A stretch of DNA of 64,000 nt, taken from Acetivibrio thermocellus ATCC 27405 (GTDB taxonomy: Bacteria; Bacillota; Clostridia; Acetivibrionales; Acetivibrionaceae). The first letter of the stretch is position 1. Every line of letters begins with the position of its first letter. The notes beneath the pieces were generated by a model. It did no database searches and was not told the DNA's origin. It saw only the letters and a program-made list of their open reading frames with translations. Location of the stretch: positions 2,659,081-2,723,080 of the forward strand of contig NC_009012.1 of the NCBI RefSeq assembly GCF_000015865.1, in the 5' to 3' direction. Of this stretch, positions 8,878 through 18,651 are shown one piece after another. Both the position numbers and the translations under genes were made by a program.

Positions 8878-9328
8878 CTACATTTACCTCCTGTCTCCGG
8901 AGCTCTTCTATTATATAGTGTCTCACACTATATCTATCCGTGTCAAGGACAACTTGCATACCTTTATTATTTTTTGTGTTTATAATGACAGGAGCCTTCA
9001 AATTCATAGTCATTTTCGAAATATCCTCCGGAACGACAACTATCGAAAGCACCATCACATCCAGAATACTTTCGATACCAAGACTTTCAACAGCCTCATC
9101 GGGTATTTCAAAATCGTAATCCTTAACAACCATAAAAGGATTAACCACTGCAAAGGCAAGCTCTCCGTCATCAACATTCTGAAGCCATCTAAACGGTGAA
9201 TTCTTGTCTCCGTCATATAATACCACATACCGTTTCAAGTTTTCAAACCCGGGTATTCCGTCTTTAAATTCAATAATTTTACTTTCATCAATATTTATTT
9301 CTCCAAAGTGTTTGGTTTTAAGAAGCAT
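8849..9328 (-). CDS. fliW: Flagellar assembly factor FliW (CsrA antagonist)
   Basis: 159 residues with the FliW signature [20 protein letters not shown], near residues 19-38, and [19 protein letters not shown]. In Bacillus FliW is held by flagellin in the cytoplasm; once flagellin is exported, free FliW binds CsrA and relieves repression. Strong GGAGGAGAT site. It sits directly before csrA and overlaps it, ensuring linked expression. Confidence 0.95.
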
Positions 9329-9357
9329 TTTATCTCCTCCACATTTTCATCTACAGT

Positions 9358-9936
9358 TTACACATATGTATCGATTTTATTCTCCACATAGTCAATTTTT
9401 ATTGATGCATATTGTTCCAAATATATTTTTATTTTCTCCGGAGTGTATTTCAAATCAAAATACGGCGGAATAAAGATTCCTTCGACACCGTTGTGGATGA
9501 TCCTCCGGTAGTCTTGCGGGAAATCAATTTCCAGTCCTCCGCTCACTGAAACCTTGGGACTTGCTTTTGGAATGGCGTCAATGTTAAATTCGTGGGTCTT
9601 GTATGAATCCCTCTTTGCAAGCTCCGGAATCAAATTCCCTCCGTTTTCAATAGCAGCCAGGGCATCTCCGTCATCGGCCACTTTCCCGATGTATCTTAAT
9701 GCATTCTGACGCCCTTTTTGCGCTATTTCCCTTGCCAAATCCAGATGGTTTTTAAGCCCGGCGCTTGCAAAAGCTTCATACTGGTCAATCTCGATTTTGG
9801 GAAGCTCAGTTTCTATTTCCACTTTCGCATGATTTTGATGAAGCTTAAACCGGGCATTTTGAGTCTCAATCTCCATTTTTGAATAGGTTCTGTCAATACC
9901 GATTCTGGCATGGGTTTGTGTTATAATAATACCCAT
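9358..9936 (-). CDS. DUF6470/YviE-like protein of the flagellar late operon
   Basis: 192 residues from the ATG at 9936, which has GGGTGG a few bases upstream; a GTG at 9948 is possible but poorly placed. It contains beta-type repeats such as ARIGIDRTYSKMEIETQ and KVEIETELPKIEIDQY, and no signal or membrane segment. Position between flgL and fliW matches Bacillus yviE, whose function is unknown. The start MGIIITQTHARIGID is typical of this family. Confidence 0.8.
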   Translation of the reverse strand: MGIIITQTHARIGIDRTYSKMEIETQNARFKLHQNHAKVEIETELPKIEIDQYEAFASAGLKNHLDLAREIAQKGRQNALRYIGKVADDGDALAAIENGGNLIPELAKRDSYKTHEFNIDAIPKASPKVSVSGGLEIDFPQDYRRIIHNGVEGIFIPPYFDLKYTPEKIKIYLEQYASIKIDYVENKIDTYV

Positions 9937-9979
9937 ATTACCACCCACTCTAACCTTGTGTTAATCGAGTATTGCAGAC

Positions 9980-10888
9980 TTATTTCAAAAAGTCGACAAG
10001 GGATGTCTGTATTATTCTTGCTCCACCGGACAATGATGCCCTGTAAACATTTTCCTCAGTCTTTAAAAGCAATATGTTTTCAGCCTGATCCACATCCTCA
10101 TTTTCACTCATAAGCTTTCTAAAGTTGATGGAATCTATATCAAGCCTGTCCGCAGTCAACTCAAGGCGGTTGTATCTGGCACCGATATCCGCCCGTATTC
10201 TAAGCACATGGTTTAAATTCTCGTCAATATTTGTTATCGCATCACTTATAAGCGAATGATCTCCTGAATCGAGTGCATTTATGTAAGCTTCGAAGTCCGC
10301 AATAAGCTTGCCTTTTCCACCGGCGCCGGCATCAATTCCGCCGTTAAACAGATCTCCTCCCGGCACATTTATATTTATACTGTCACTTATTCCTATCTGA
10401 TAAATTATTGCTTCGCTGTTTGCAACGTCCATTGTAAAATAACCGTCATCATCCATAAGCCTTGTATTTGTTTTGAATCCTGAAAATATGTATCTTCCGG
10501 CATATGTGGAATTCGCAATTTTTATCAGCTGGTTTTTCAGCTGCTCCACTTCCTGCTTTATTTTCTTTGTATCCTCCTCGGTGGTGGTACCACTGCTTGC
10601 CTGCACAGCCAGTTCCCTCGCCCTTTGCAATATGTCACCCACATTTGCGACAGCCGACTCGGTAATTTCCAGCCATGACATTGCATCCTGCACATTTGTT
10701 TTGTACTGTTCTATCTGAGCCACGTCGGTACGAAGTTTCAGCGCCCTGGCCGCAACCACCGGGTCATCCGAAGGAACGGTAATTTTCTTGCCGGTGGCCA
10801 GCATCTGCTGATACTTGTCCATTCTTGCGAGGTTTTTTCCAATATTGTTAATCATATTGTTTACAATCATATTATTGGTTATTCTCAT
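9980..10888 (-). CDS. flgL: Flagellar hook-associated protein 3 FlgL
   Basis: 302 residues with flagellin-like coiled ends: MRITNNMIVNNMINNIGKNL at the start, LATGKKITVPSDDPVVAARA near residue 30, and a C-terminal helix ending IIQTSLVDFLK. It forms the upper hook-filament junction next to FlgK. It follows the second flgK after 40 bases, within one operon. Confidence 0.94.
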   Translation of the reverse strand: MRITNNMIVNNMINNIGKNLARMDKYQQMLATGKKITVPSDDPVVAARALKLRTDVAQIEQYKTNVQDAMSWLEITESAVANVGDILQRARELAVQASSGTTTEEDTKKIKQEVEQLKNQLIKIANSTYAGRYIFSGFKTNTRLMDDDGYFTMDVANSEAIIYQIGISDSININVPGGDLFNGGIDAGAGGKGKLIADFEAYINALDSGDHSLISDAITNIDENLNHVLRIRADIGARYNRLELTADRLDIDSINFRKLMSENEDVDQAENILLLKTEENVYRASLSGGARIIQTSLVDFLK

Positions 10889-10928
10889 ATTACCCCTCCG
10901 TTACTGCATGGACTAAATACCTCTAATC

Positions 10929-12488
10929 TCAAAGACCTACTCTGTTAATCAGTATGTCGTAAACTTCCGCCATGGTATTAATCATTTGTGCGGCCGCCGC
11001 ATAAGCCTGATGGTGCTTTACCAGATTTGCCACTTCTTCGTCCAAAGACACCCCTGACACAGACATCCTCTGATTTTCAACCTGTTCAATCATATTTTTA
11101 TGGATTGACGAAAGCCTTATAGTTTGCTGAGAATCTATCGCCAGAGTTGTAATAACAGATTTTACAAAGTCCTCCGGAGCACCTTCCTTGAACATATGGA
11201 CGTTATTTCTCATAGCCAGGATACTGTTTATATTTCCTATGTTCCCGACCTGATCCTTTGTATCAGCTGTTGCAATGTTTCTTGGATCATCCAGAATGTC
11301 GCTACTTACGGTAAAGTTTTTGGCGGTCATTTTCCCGTAGCAGGCGTCAATATCTCCGGCGGACATGAAATCAGCACTGGATATAGGTTTGTTTTCCTCT
11401 CCCAATATGGTGAAAAATCTTATTCCTGTATTTCCGTTGGTGCCATATCCGTCCACATGACCCGCCACCTTGTCGTTTCCCACTATTCCTTCGTTAAATG
11501 CTATTGCAAAAGTCCTGACAAATTCATTAAGTTTCCTTATGTAATAGGGTATGCCTTTATAGTTGGGACTTCCGTTTTCTCCGTCATTTCCATCCCTAAC
11601 ATCAAGCAGTCCTTTCAGCTCTCCGCCCCTGACACTAAGGCTGTTGCCGTCTTCCCACAAAACTTCGTACAGATTTGGAATATCCTCTTCCTCATTCAGT
11701 TTATTCTCTCTTTGCTTAATGGTGAGCTTGTTGACATCAAAGTTGTCTACAAAAGCCTTTCCGCTGATCGTAATTATCATTCGTTTGTCGTCTTTGCCGT
11801 TGGGGAGTTTGCCCACCACTACTTCGTTGACATCTATGTTTACAAGCTTTGAAAGCTCATCAATCAAAAGTGTCCTTTTGTCTCTTAAGTCATTTGCAGT
11901 ATTTCCGTCCAGCTCGGCAGTGTATATTTGCTTGTTCAACTGGGCTATTTGAGTGCCTAATGAGTTTATCTCGGTAACAACAGTCTTTACCTGATTGTTT
12001 ATATCAAACTGAAGCTCTTCAAAATGGGATGCAATGTTGTTAAAGTAGCGCGCAAAGGTTACGCCCTGTTCTTTTACCAAAGCCCTGATCGCATCGCTGC
12101 TGGGGTCTTTTGCAAGTTCCTGCAAAGAATTGTAAAAACTGTTTATCACAGCATTAAATCCGCTGTCCGACGGTTCATTGAATGTAACTTCCATATCGGC
12201 AAGAAGAGTCCTTTTGGCATTCCATTCCCCGTAAGAAATGTTTTCACTCCAGTACTTGTAATCAAGGTATTCATCCCTTATTCTTTCAATGGCAAGCACT
12301 TCCGAGCCTGTACCCAGCATTCCCGTTCCGTTAAGGAGCGATATGGGGTTTGATGCCGACTGAATCGCTACCTGCCTGGAATATCCCGGTGTGTTTACGT
12401 TGTTAATATTGTGGTTTATTATATCCATATTTCTTTGAGCCGTGAACAATCCCTTTACTGCCACGTTAAATCCGAAGAAACTGCTCAT
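10929..12488 (-). CDS. flgK: Flagellar hook-associated protein 1 FlgK (downstream copy)
   Basis: 519 residues. N-terminal rod/hook motif NHNINNVNTPGYSRQVAIQS at about 25-44, flagellin-like middle, and C-terminal helix VSLDEEVANLVKHHQAYAAA. It lies 6 bases after another flgK-family gene. It has the more canonical family signature (NTPGYSRQ), so it is the better candidate for the true junction protein. Confidence 0.92.
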   Translation of the reverse strand: MSSFFGFNVAVKGLFTAQRNMDIINHNINNVNTPGYSRQVAIQSASNPISLLNGTGMLGTGSEVLAIERIRDEYLDYKYWSENISYGEWNAKRTLLADMEVTFNEPSDSGFNAVINSFYNSLQELAKDPSSDAIRALVKEQGVTFARYFNNIASHFEELQFDINNQVKTVVTEINSLGTQIAQLNKQIYTAELDGNTANDLRDKRTLLIDELSKLVNIDVNEVVVGKLPNGKDDKRMIITISGKAFVDNFDVNKLTIKQRENKLNEEEDIPNLYEVLWEDGNSLSVRGGELKGLLDVRDGNDGENGSPNYKGIPYYIRKLNEFVRTFAIAFNEGIVGNDKVAGHVDGYGTNGNTGIRFFTILGEENKPISSADFMSAGDIDACYGKMTAKNFTVSSDILDDPRNIATADTKDQVGNIGNINSILAMRNNVHMFKEGAPEDFVKSVITTLAIDSQQTIRLSSIHKNMIEQVENQRMSVSGVSLDEEVANLVKHHQAYAAAAQMINTMAEVYDILINRVGL

Positions 12489-12494
12489 ATCTTA

Positions 12495-13979
12495 TCACCT
12501 GCCCACTAATCCCATTCTTGTAATAATCGTCTCCAGCATATCATCTATAACGTTTATCGCTCTCGATGAAGCACTGTAAGCAAATTTGTATCTCATCATG
12601 TTGGACATTTCCTCATCCATGGAAACTCCCATTATTGACTGCCTTTGCGCCTCTGCCGAATTTACCAGAGTCCTCTGGTTTTCAGCCGTCTTTTTCGCTT
12701 CAGAACCACCGGTACCCACAATAAGTATTATTGTCTGATAATAGTCATCCAGGCTTACCATACCGCTTACATCGGCAATTACCCTGTTATCCCTCAAATT
12801 TGCAATGGCCAGGGCAATAGTATTGTCACCGCTGGCTCCACTTTTGGACGCAACAATATTGTCAAGATCCGCAAGGTTGTCATTAAGTTTGATGTTTCCC
12901 ATTTCCAGCGGATATGCGGGATTTATGGCCACAAAAAAGTCCTCTCCGTCAGAGGGGGGATTCCCCAAAGTCTTACCGCTCCTATGGAGGTTGTTCACCT
13001 GCGTGACCAGCGAATTAACAAGTACATTAAGCCTCATCTTCAAATCGGACACAATATTTGCCGAAGCCGGTACAGGATTTGCGGCAGGGTCTGTAATTCC
13101 TTCAATGGAACCCGAAACATCTCCTCTCGACTCCAAAAGTCCTCTTAAAACCCCGCTTTTTACCGGAACTTCGATATTCTCGCCTTCAATTTTTGGAACA
13201 AAAAACATTTTGTTTATATCGCTCTTTCCTGCAACAAGATTTATTTGCTCACCCTTTGTTACCAGAATATATCCACCGAGGGTTACCTGCACATCGCCGT
13301 TCTGCATTTCAGTAAATTCAAAATCCGCAAGCTTTGACAATTCATCCAGAAGCAAATTCCTCTGGTCACGGTAGTCATTTGCATTATCTCCGCAAACTTC
13401 CTCCTGCATTATTTTAACGTTTAATTCCGCTATCTGCTTCGTTATGTCGTTTATCTGTTTTATTGTCAGCACAATTTGTTGGTTCAGGTCCTCCTGCAGC
13501 TTGTCCAGCTGTGCGCCCAAATGATTTATCTGATGTACAAGAGCTTCCGCCCGCTGCCTTACCAGAGCCCTTACAGTGAGGCTGTCAGGTTCCTTTGAAA
13601 GCTCCTGCCATGCGTTCCAGAACTGATTTAAAACGTTTTGGAGCCCATCCCCCATCGGGTCACCAAGAATGGTCTGAATTTCCTGGAAGGTCTTGCTTCT
13701 TGTCTCCCAGTATCCCAACTCGGTGTTTTCATTTCTGTAGATATTATCCAAAAACAAATGCCTTATCTGCCTGGTCTCCTGAATGCTTGCACCAAGCCCG
13801 ATTTGATATCTCATAAGGTTGAGATAGGGAGCCGTCGTAATCATGGCCTGCTGCCGGGCATAACCTTTTGTATTTACATTGGCAACATTGTGTCCCGTCA
13901 CAGACAAAGCGCGTTCATTGACATACATTCCGGATCTTGCGATTTCCAAGCCAGCGAAACCCAAATATACCGCCTCCAA
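12495..13979 (-). CDS. flgK: FlgK-family hook-associated protein (upstream paralogue)
   Basis: 494 residues with the same architecture as the next gene but a divergent sequence: NVANVNTKGYARQQAMITTA near the N-terminus and VSMDEEMSNMMRYKFAYSAS at the C-terminus. It starts 4 bases before the end of the spacer after flgN. Bacillus has a single flgK here, so this is a tandem paralogue; it may replace FlgK in a second filament type, cap a different junction, or act with one of the two flagellins. The specific role is unknown. Confidence 0.85.
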   Translation of the reverse strand: MEAVYLGFAGLEIARSGMYVNERALSVTGHNVANVNTKGYARQQAMITTAPYLNLMRYQIGLGASIQETRQIRHLFLDNIYRNENTELGYWETRSKTFQEIQTILGDPMGDGLQNVLNQFWNAWQELSKEPDSLTVRALVRQRAEALVHQINHLGAQLDKLQEDLNQQIVLTIKQINDITKQIAELNVKIMQEEVCGDNANDYRDQRNLLLDELSKLADFEFTEMQNGDVQVTLGGYILVTKGEQINLVAGKSDINKMFFVPKIEGENIEVPVKSGVLRGLLESRGDVSGSIEGITDPAANPVPASANIVSDLKMRLNVLVNSLVTQVNNLHRSGKTLGNPPSDGEDFFVAINPAYPLEMGNIKLNDNLADLDNIVASKSGASGDNTIALAIANLRDNRVIADVSGMVSLDDYYQTIILIVGTGGSEAKKTAENQRTLVNSAEAQRQSIMGVSMDEEMSNMMRYKFAYSASSRAINVIDDMLETIITRMGLVGR

Positions 13980-13983
13980 ACGA

Positions 13984-14484
13984 TTACAATTTTACATCAA
14001 AATAGCCTTTTTTCCCGTTCTCGTTTATTTGTCCCTCTTTGCTGTAATTGTTTCCTCCCAAATTAGCACTGGTCAAGATATTTATCGAAAAATCAATGAA
14101 ATCTATTGAGTTCTTTATTAATCTGGAATTTACTTCATTGATATTTTTGATTTCCTCAATAATTGACGTCATATGCTTTTTGTATTCCCTAAGCTTTTCG
14201 GCCTGCTTTTCATCCACATGTTTTTCCAGCTCTGATATCGTCATCTCCGAAGGATCCATTCCGGCAATACCGGCTATTTCCGTCACGATATTCTCCCTTG
14301 TTTCTTCAAGTTTTCCAATTTTAACTATCAGGGACTGTTCCAGATTTGTGATGCTCTCAAGCTCGCTGACTTTCCCTTTAACAATAACATCGGTTTTCTT
14401 TTTTGAAATTTCAAGAATATCTTCATAAATTTTTGATTCCTGCAAAAGCACATCCATTAAATCATTTATCAGTCTGTCGTTCAT
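13984..14484 (-). CDS. flgN: FlgN-family flagellar export chaperone
   Basis: 166 residues, nearly all helical coiled coil (INDLMDVLLQESKIYEDILE at the start). FlgN binds FlgK and FlgL and delivers them to the export gate. I choose the ATG at 14484, with AAGGAGTG in front; a longer open frame to 14601 has no ribosome site. Position between flgM and flgK supports the call. Confidence 0.85.
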   Translation of the reverse strand: MNDRLINDLMDVLLQESKIYEDILEISKKKTDVIVKGKVSELESITNLEQSLIVKIGKLEETRENIVTEIAGIAGMDPSEMTISELEKHVDEKQAEKLREYKKHMTSIIEEIKNINEVNSRLIKNSIDFIDFSINILTSANLGGNNYSKEGQINENGKKGYFDVKL

Positions 14485-14597
14485 ATTGTAAACACTCCTT
14501 TGAATTGTGAAATTCTTCTTTTGAAAATTGCCTGAAATAAAATTTATTGCGGGACAACTCGGAATTTCCTTCCTCCTATCATCCCGCAAATACCAAA

Positions 14598-14891
14598 TCA
14601 TCCTTGAGTTTTTCTGTCCAATATTGATTTTAAAATCTTGTCTGCGATGTCTTCTTCACTGACTTTGTAAGTGCCGGACTCAATTTTTCGTGCCAATTCT
14701 TCCACCTTGTCCTTTCTTATGTCCGGTATTTCTTTCAATGCTTTCATTGCCGTCTGAAAGTCTTTTGCCTGATTTGAAATGGATACCACATCTTTTTTAC
14801 CGGTCACACCGTCAGTTTTTTCGGCTTTGTTTACATTTTTACCGCTGTCATAGATGCCTGAAACCTTTGGGACCCCCTCCCAGATTTTCAT
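14598..14891 (-). CDS. flgM: Anti-sigma-28 factor FlgM
   Basis: 97 residues from the ATG at 14891. A disordered Lys-rich N-terminus precedes the conserved sigma-binding helices DVVSISNQAKDFQTAMKAL and VEELARKIESGTYKVSEEDI. FlgM holds sigma-D inactive until it is exported through the finished hook. An in-frame GTG at 14900 is only two bases from AAGGTGA, so it is unlikely. Confidence 0.92.
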   Translation of the reverse strand: MKIWEGVPKVSGIYDSGKNVNKAEKTDGVTGKKDVVSISNQAKDFQTAMKALKEIPDIRKDKVEELARKIESGTYKVSEEDIADKILKSILDRKTQG

Positions 14892-15123
14892 AATTACCAC
14901 TCACCTTCATAAAAACTTTCTATATTAAATTTAAAGTATTGACTTTATCATTGGTTCCTTTATTCTTCCTTTCATTAATTATATCGTCATCTAAAATATT
15001 TAATTAATAAATAAATATTACTATTATTAAGTACAATATTAAGCTTAATATAGTTCATAAAAATATTAAAAACTTATTCCCGTATAATATGCTGACTAAT
15101 ACCGCCAACAAAAAGTTCCGGCA
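14892..15123 (-). promoter_or_regulatory. Spacer upstream of flgM with a possible sigma-D promoter
   Basis: 232 bases, very AT-rich. On the minus strand GACGATAT (14981-14988) lies 15 bases after TTAA (15004-15007), resembling TAAA-N15-GCCGATAT. The overlapping TATAAT could instead serve the main sigma factor. Weak evidence. Confidence 0.35.
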
Positions 15124-15567
15124 TCATTTATCCGAATTCCATCTTTCATATCTGTTCAAGTATTTCATTCCCATTCCCGATGTCTTTTTCTTGTCGGTAT
15201 CACCGGATACTGACTTGCTTATTTCCTGCGCGGTGGCTTTAAACCCCTCGGTAAGTTCGCGGGAACACTCATTGCAAAACCTTCCTGTATTTATGGACTT
15301 GCCGCATTTTTCACATTCAAGCACTACATTCCCTTCGGTTCCGACAATTTCAAGTCTACCTTCCCTCAGATAGCTCTTTATCTTCTGAACACTGATATCC
15401 AGCGCATTCGACACCTCAATAATGGAAGCTTTGGGATGCTCATAAAGGTATTCTTTCACTCTTTTAAATTCTTCTTCATCCTGTTTCTTGCAATCCTGGC
15501 AAATGGGGCGTCCTCCGATATAGTTGAAAAGTCTTCCGCATCGTTTGCAGTTTCTTATATCCGGCAT
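15124..15567 (-). CDS. yvyF: YvyF-family flagellar operon protein (zinc-ribbon, TIGR03826 type)
   Basis: 147 residues from the ATG at 15567 with AGGAGG eight bases upstream; the longer open frame to 15744 overlaps the comFC end and has no ribosome site. Two Cys4-like zinc ribbons are visible: CKRCGRLFNYIGGRPICQDC (residues 7-26) and CEKCGKSINTGRFCNEC, flanking a helix-turn-helix-like stretch (ASIIEVSNALDISVQKIKSY). Bacillus YvyF lies at the same place and may regulate the operon; its mechanism is poorly known. Confidence 0.85.
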   Translation of the reverse strand: MPDIRNCKRCGRLFNYIGGRPICQDCKKQDEEEFKRVKEYLYEHPKASIIEVSNALDISVQKIKSYLREGRLEIVGTEGNVVLECEKCGKSINTGRFCNECSRELTEGFKATAQEISKSVSGDTDKKKTSGMGMKYLNRYERWNSDK

Positions 15568-15671
15568 ACCGATTCCTCCTACACCAATAATATCCCCAAT
15601 ACTTAGAAAACATATTAACATCCTCATTATATATTTCGGCAGTTTATTTATATAGCTTAATAGTGCCCAAT

Positions 15672-16334
15672 TTACCTTCTTCCCGACGCAATGACAGCGA
15701 CCACAATCTTTTTCGCCCCTGCCTCTTTCAACACCCTGCTGCACTCGTTCAGTGTCGTTCCGGTAGTCAAAATGTCATCCACAAGAAACATTGCTTTTCC
15801 TTCAACTTTGGATCTATCGGTTATTCTAAATGCATCCTTTACGTTCACAAGCCTGTCTTCCTTCTTAAGAAGGCTTTGGCTGTAAGTATTTCTAACCCTT
15901 TTCAAAATTTTTGCCTCATTCTTTATCCCCAGCTCACGGCCAAGTTCCCGGGCAATAAGGTACGACTGATTGTATCCGCGGCTTCGTTCCCTTTCCGGGT
16001 GAAGAGGAACGCTTACAATCATGTCAAATTTCTGCCACTGGATCAATTCCTTTATTTTTTGTGCCAAAAGCCGTGCAAAGGTTCTGTAATAAGAAGGCTT
16101 ATTGTAAAACTTGTATTTTCTTATGGCTTCCTTTACAATGCCGCTGTAGTCGCATACACAGACAACACTGTCGTAGTAGTTGTATTGTCCCTGGAAGCTT
16201 ATACTTGCTCCTTCCTTGAAATCAATCTTTTCATAGCACTCTTTGCATATTTCTATTTTAGTATTTGTACCCAAAATTGTTCCGCAGAATATGCACTTTG
16301 GGGGAAATATGAGATTTATAATCCAGTTTACCAT
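15672..16334 (-). CDS. comFC: ComFC-like phosphoribosyltransferase-domain protein
   Basis: 220 residues from the ATG at 16334, overlapping recD2 by 7 bases (an upstream ATG at 16364 is also possible). The N-terminal zinc finger CIFCGTILG...CKEC is followed by a PRTase fold with PRPP loop FLVDDILTTGTTLNEC. ComF proteins are needed for natural transformation, probably in handling single-stranded DNA at the membrane. The Bacillus partners comFA and comFB are absent next door; recD2 takes that place. Confidence 0.85.
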   Translation of the reverse strand: MVNWIINLIFPPKCIFCGTILGTNTKIEICKECYEKIDFKEGASISFQGQYNYYDSVVCVCDYSGIVKEAIRKYKFYNKPSYYRTFARLLAQKIKELIQWQKFDMIVSVPLHPERERSRGYNQSYLIARELGRELGIKNEAKILKRVRNTYSQSLLKKEDRLVNVKDAFRITDRSKVEGKAMFLVDDILTTGTTLNECSRVLKEAGAKKIVVAVIASGRR

Positions 16335-18568
16335 TGTTTCAACCAGTCCACTCCCACTATGCATTTTCTAAGTTTTTCAGCCAAATCCGAGTTTCTTTTG
16401 GTCTCCCGATCGTTCATAATCATCCCGTAAAGACAATCTTTATTGCCCACCAGTATCACCAGCTCCCTCGCCCTTGTTATCGCAGTGTACAAAAGATTTC
16501 TGGTCATAAGCACCGAAGGCCCGGGAAACACCGGAAGTATCACCACGGGAAACTCACTTCCCTGGCTTTTGTGAATGGTAACGGCATAGGCCGGCTCAAG
16601 CTCGTCCAAAATAGTGTAATCATATTCCACAAGCTTTTCATCGTCAAACAAAACCTTTATTTTTTGCTCTTCATCATCTATTTCAACTATAATTCCCATA
16701 TCGCCGTTAAACACACCCGCTCCTTCCTGGCCCGGGCCGTTGATTTTTTCCCATCTGAGGTTGTAGTTGTTTTTTATCTGCATCACCCGGTCTCCCTCAC
16801 GGAATACATAGTTTCTGAAGGCTTTTTGTTTCTTTTTTCCGTCTTCGGGATTTAAAACCTTCTGAAGCTCAATATTGAGGTTTGCCACTCCCACCGTACC
16901 CTTTCTCATAGGCGACAATACCTGTATCTGTTTCATGGGATCATATCCGTAAGTATCGGGTATTCTTCTTGTACAAAGATCAACCACGGTTTTTAAAATA
17001 TCATTCTGGGAATTTCTTGTCACAAAGAAAAAATCTTTTTCCCTCTCATTTAATATAGGATGCTCTCCGCGGTTTATCCTGTGGGCATTGACAACTATCA
17101 TACTCTCTCCGGCCTGCCGGAATATTTCAGACAACTTTACGGTCTTGATCATCCCACTTTTTATTATATCCCTGAGGACATTTCCCGGCCCCACCGAAGG
17201 AAGCTGATCCACATCTCCGACCAGTATAAGCCTTGTTCCGCAGACAATAGCTTTAAGCAGGTGGTACATGAGAATTATATCCACCATGGACATCTCGTCA
17301 ATTATCACCACATCAGCCTCTATGGGATTGTCTTCCGTCCTCATAAACACAAGCTCGTCCTCATTTGAGGTATAACCAATCTCAAGGAGCCTGTGAATGG
17401 TTTTTGCCTCATAGCCCGTAGCCTCGGACATCCTCTTTGCCGCCCTGCCGGTGGGAGCTGCAAGGGCAAACTCATATCCTTCACTTTCAAGAAGGCTTAT
17501 AATGCTTTTGATTATGGTTGTCTTGCCTGTGCCCGGCCCTCCGGTTATGACAAGCACGCCGTTAGTCATTGCTTCCCTGATGGCTTCCTTTTGCTTGTCC
17601 GCAAGTATTATACCCTCTTTTTTCTGAACCTGCTTTATCCTTTCCTCAAAGTCCTCCATATCGGCGCTATACCTTACCTGGGAAAGTTCCACCAGCTTTC
17701 TGCATACTCCCAGCTCCGCATGGTAAAATGAACTCAAATATATCTTTGACATCCCGTCATTTCTGTCCACATACACCGACTTATTCAGCACAAGGGAAAC
17801 GAGAGCGTCTTCAATGCTGTCAATGTTGATGTCCAAAAGTTTTGACGTATAACTTTTTAGCATCTCTTCTTCCAAAAAAGTATGACCTTCTGTCGCGGCC
17901 CGGCTTAACACATATTTGATACCGCTTGAAATCCTGTATTTTGAGTAAGGGTCTATTCCAAGGCTTTTGGCTATCCGGTCAGCCGTTCTGAAACTTATTC
18001 CGAAAATCTCGTCTGAAAGCCGGTAAGGGTTTTTCCTGATTTCTTCTATGGTATCCGGTCCGAAAGTCTTGTATATTTTGGCACAATAAGTCGGACTTAT
18101 GCCATACTCCTGCAGAAACAGCACAACATCCCGAAGGCCTCTTTGCTCCTCAAAGGCCTGTCCTATTCTCAAAGCCTTTTCCATGGTAATACCTTTTATC
18201 TCGGCAAGCCTCTGCGGGTGATGACTTATAATATGAAGAGTTTGGTCTGCGAATTTCTTTACAATCTTTTTTGCGGTTGCAGGGCCGACTCCCTTGATAA
18301 GCCCTGACGCAAGATACCTTTCTATAGCCTCCGGCGTTTCCGGAAGCAGCTTTTCATACAGCTCCACTTTGAGCTGCTCGCCATAGTCAGGGTGGATGAC
18401 CCACTTCCCCGAAACTCTCAGCGTCTCACCCACATTGATAAAAGGCATATATCCCACGACGGTAATAACTTCTTTATCGCATTTTATCTCACAAACGGTA
18501 TATCCATTGGCTTCATTGGAGAATATAATTTCTTCAACAGTACCTTCAATAGTTACCAAATTATCCAC
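16328..18568 (-). CDS. recD2: RecD2-type SF1B ATP-dependent DNA helicase
   Basis: 746 residues, the usual length for stand-alone RecD2 (no RecBC partner nearby). Helix-hairpin-helix repeats (GVGPATAKKIVKKF) occupy the first 200 residues. Helicase motifs follow: Walker A GGPGTGKTT near 340, Walker B VVIIDEMSMVD near 418, and motif VI region YTAITRARELVILVG near the end. It unwinds 5' to 3' and aids recombination repair. GTG start at 18568 with GAGGG five bases upstream. Confidence 0.93.
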   Translation of the reverse strand: MDNLVTIEGTVEEIIFSNEANGYTVCEIKCDKEVITVVGYMPFINVGETLRVSGKWVIHPDYGEQLKVELYEKLLPETPEAIERYLASGLIKGVGPATAKKIVKKFADQTLHIISHHPQRLAEIKGITMEKALRIGQAFEEQRGLRDVVLFLQEYGISPTYCAKIYKTFGPDTIEEIRKNPYRLSDEIFGISFRTADRIAKSLGIDPYSKYRISSGIKYVLSRAATEGHTFLEEEMLKSYTSKLLDINIDSIEDALVSLVLNKSVYVDRNDGMSKIYLSSFYHAELGVCRKLVELSQVRYSADMEDFEERIKQVQKKEGIILADKQKEAIREAMTNGVLVITGGPGTGKTTIIKSIISLLESEGYEFALAAPTGRAAKRMSEATGYEAKTIHRLLEIGYTSNEDELVFMRTEDNPIEADVVIIDEMSMVDIILMYHLLKAIVCGTRLILVGDVDQLPSVGPGNVLRDIIKSGMIKTVKLSEIFRQAGESMIVVNAHRINRGEHPILNEREKDFFFVTRNSQNDILKTVVDLCTRRIPDTYGYDPMKQIQVLSPMRKGTVGVANLNIELQKVLNPEDGKKKQKAFRNYVFREGDRVMQIKNNYNLRWEKINGPGQEGAGVFNGDMGIIVEIDDEEQKIKVLFDDEKLVEYDYTILDELEPAYAVTIHKSQGSEFPVVILPVFPGPSVLMTRNLLYTAITRARELVILVGNKDCLYGMIMNDRETKRNSDLAEKLRKCIVGVDWLKQW

Positions 18569-18651
18569 CTTATCCCTCGTATTTTATATGAAATTACATA
18601 TTCAAGTATACCTTATATATAGGGTTTCGAAAAGAAAGAAGGAAAATATTC

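Noticed and set aside
14485-14601. Extended N-terminus for FlgN
   Set aside because: No ribosome site; the ATG at 14484 has AAGGAGTG and gives normal FlgN length.
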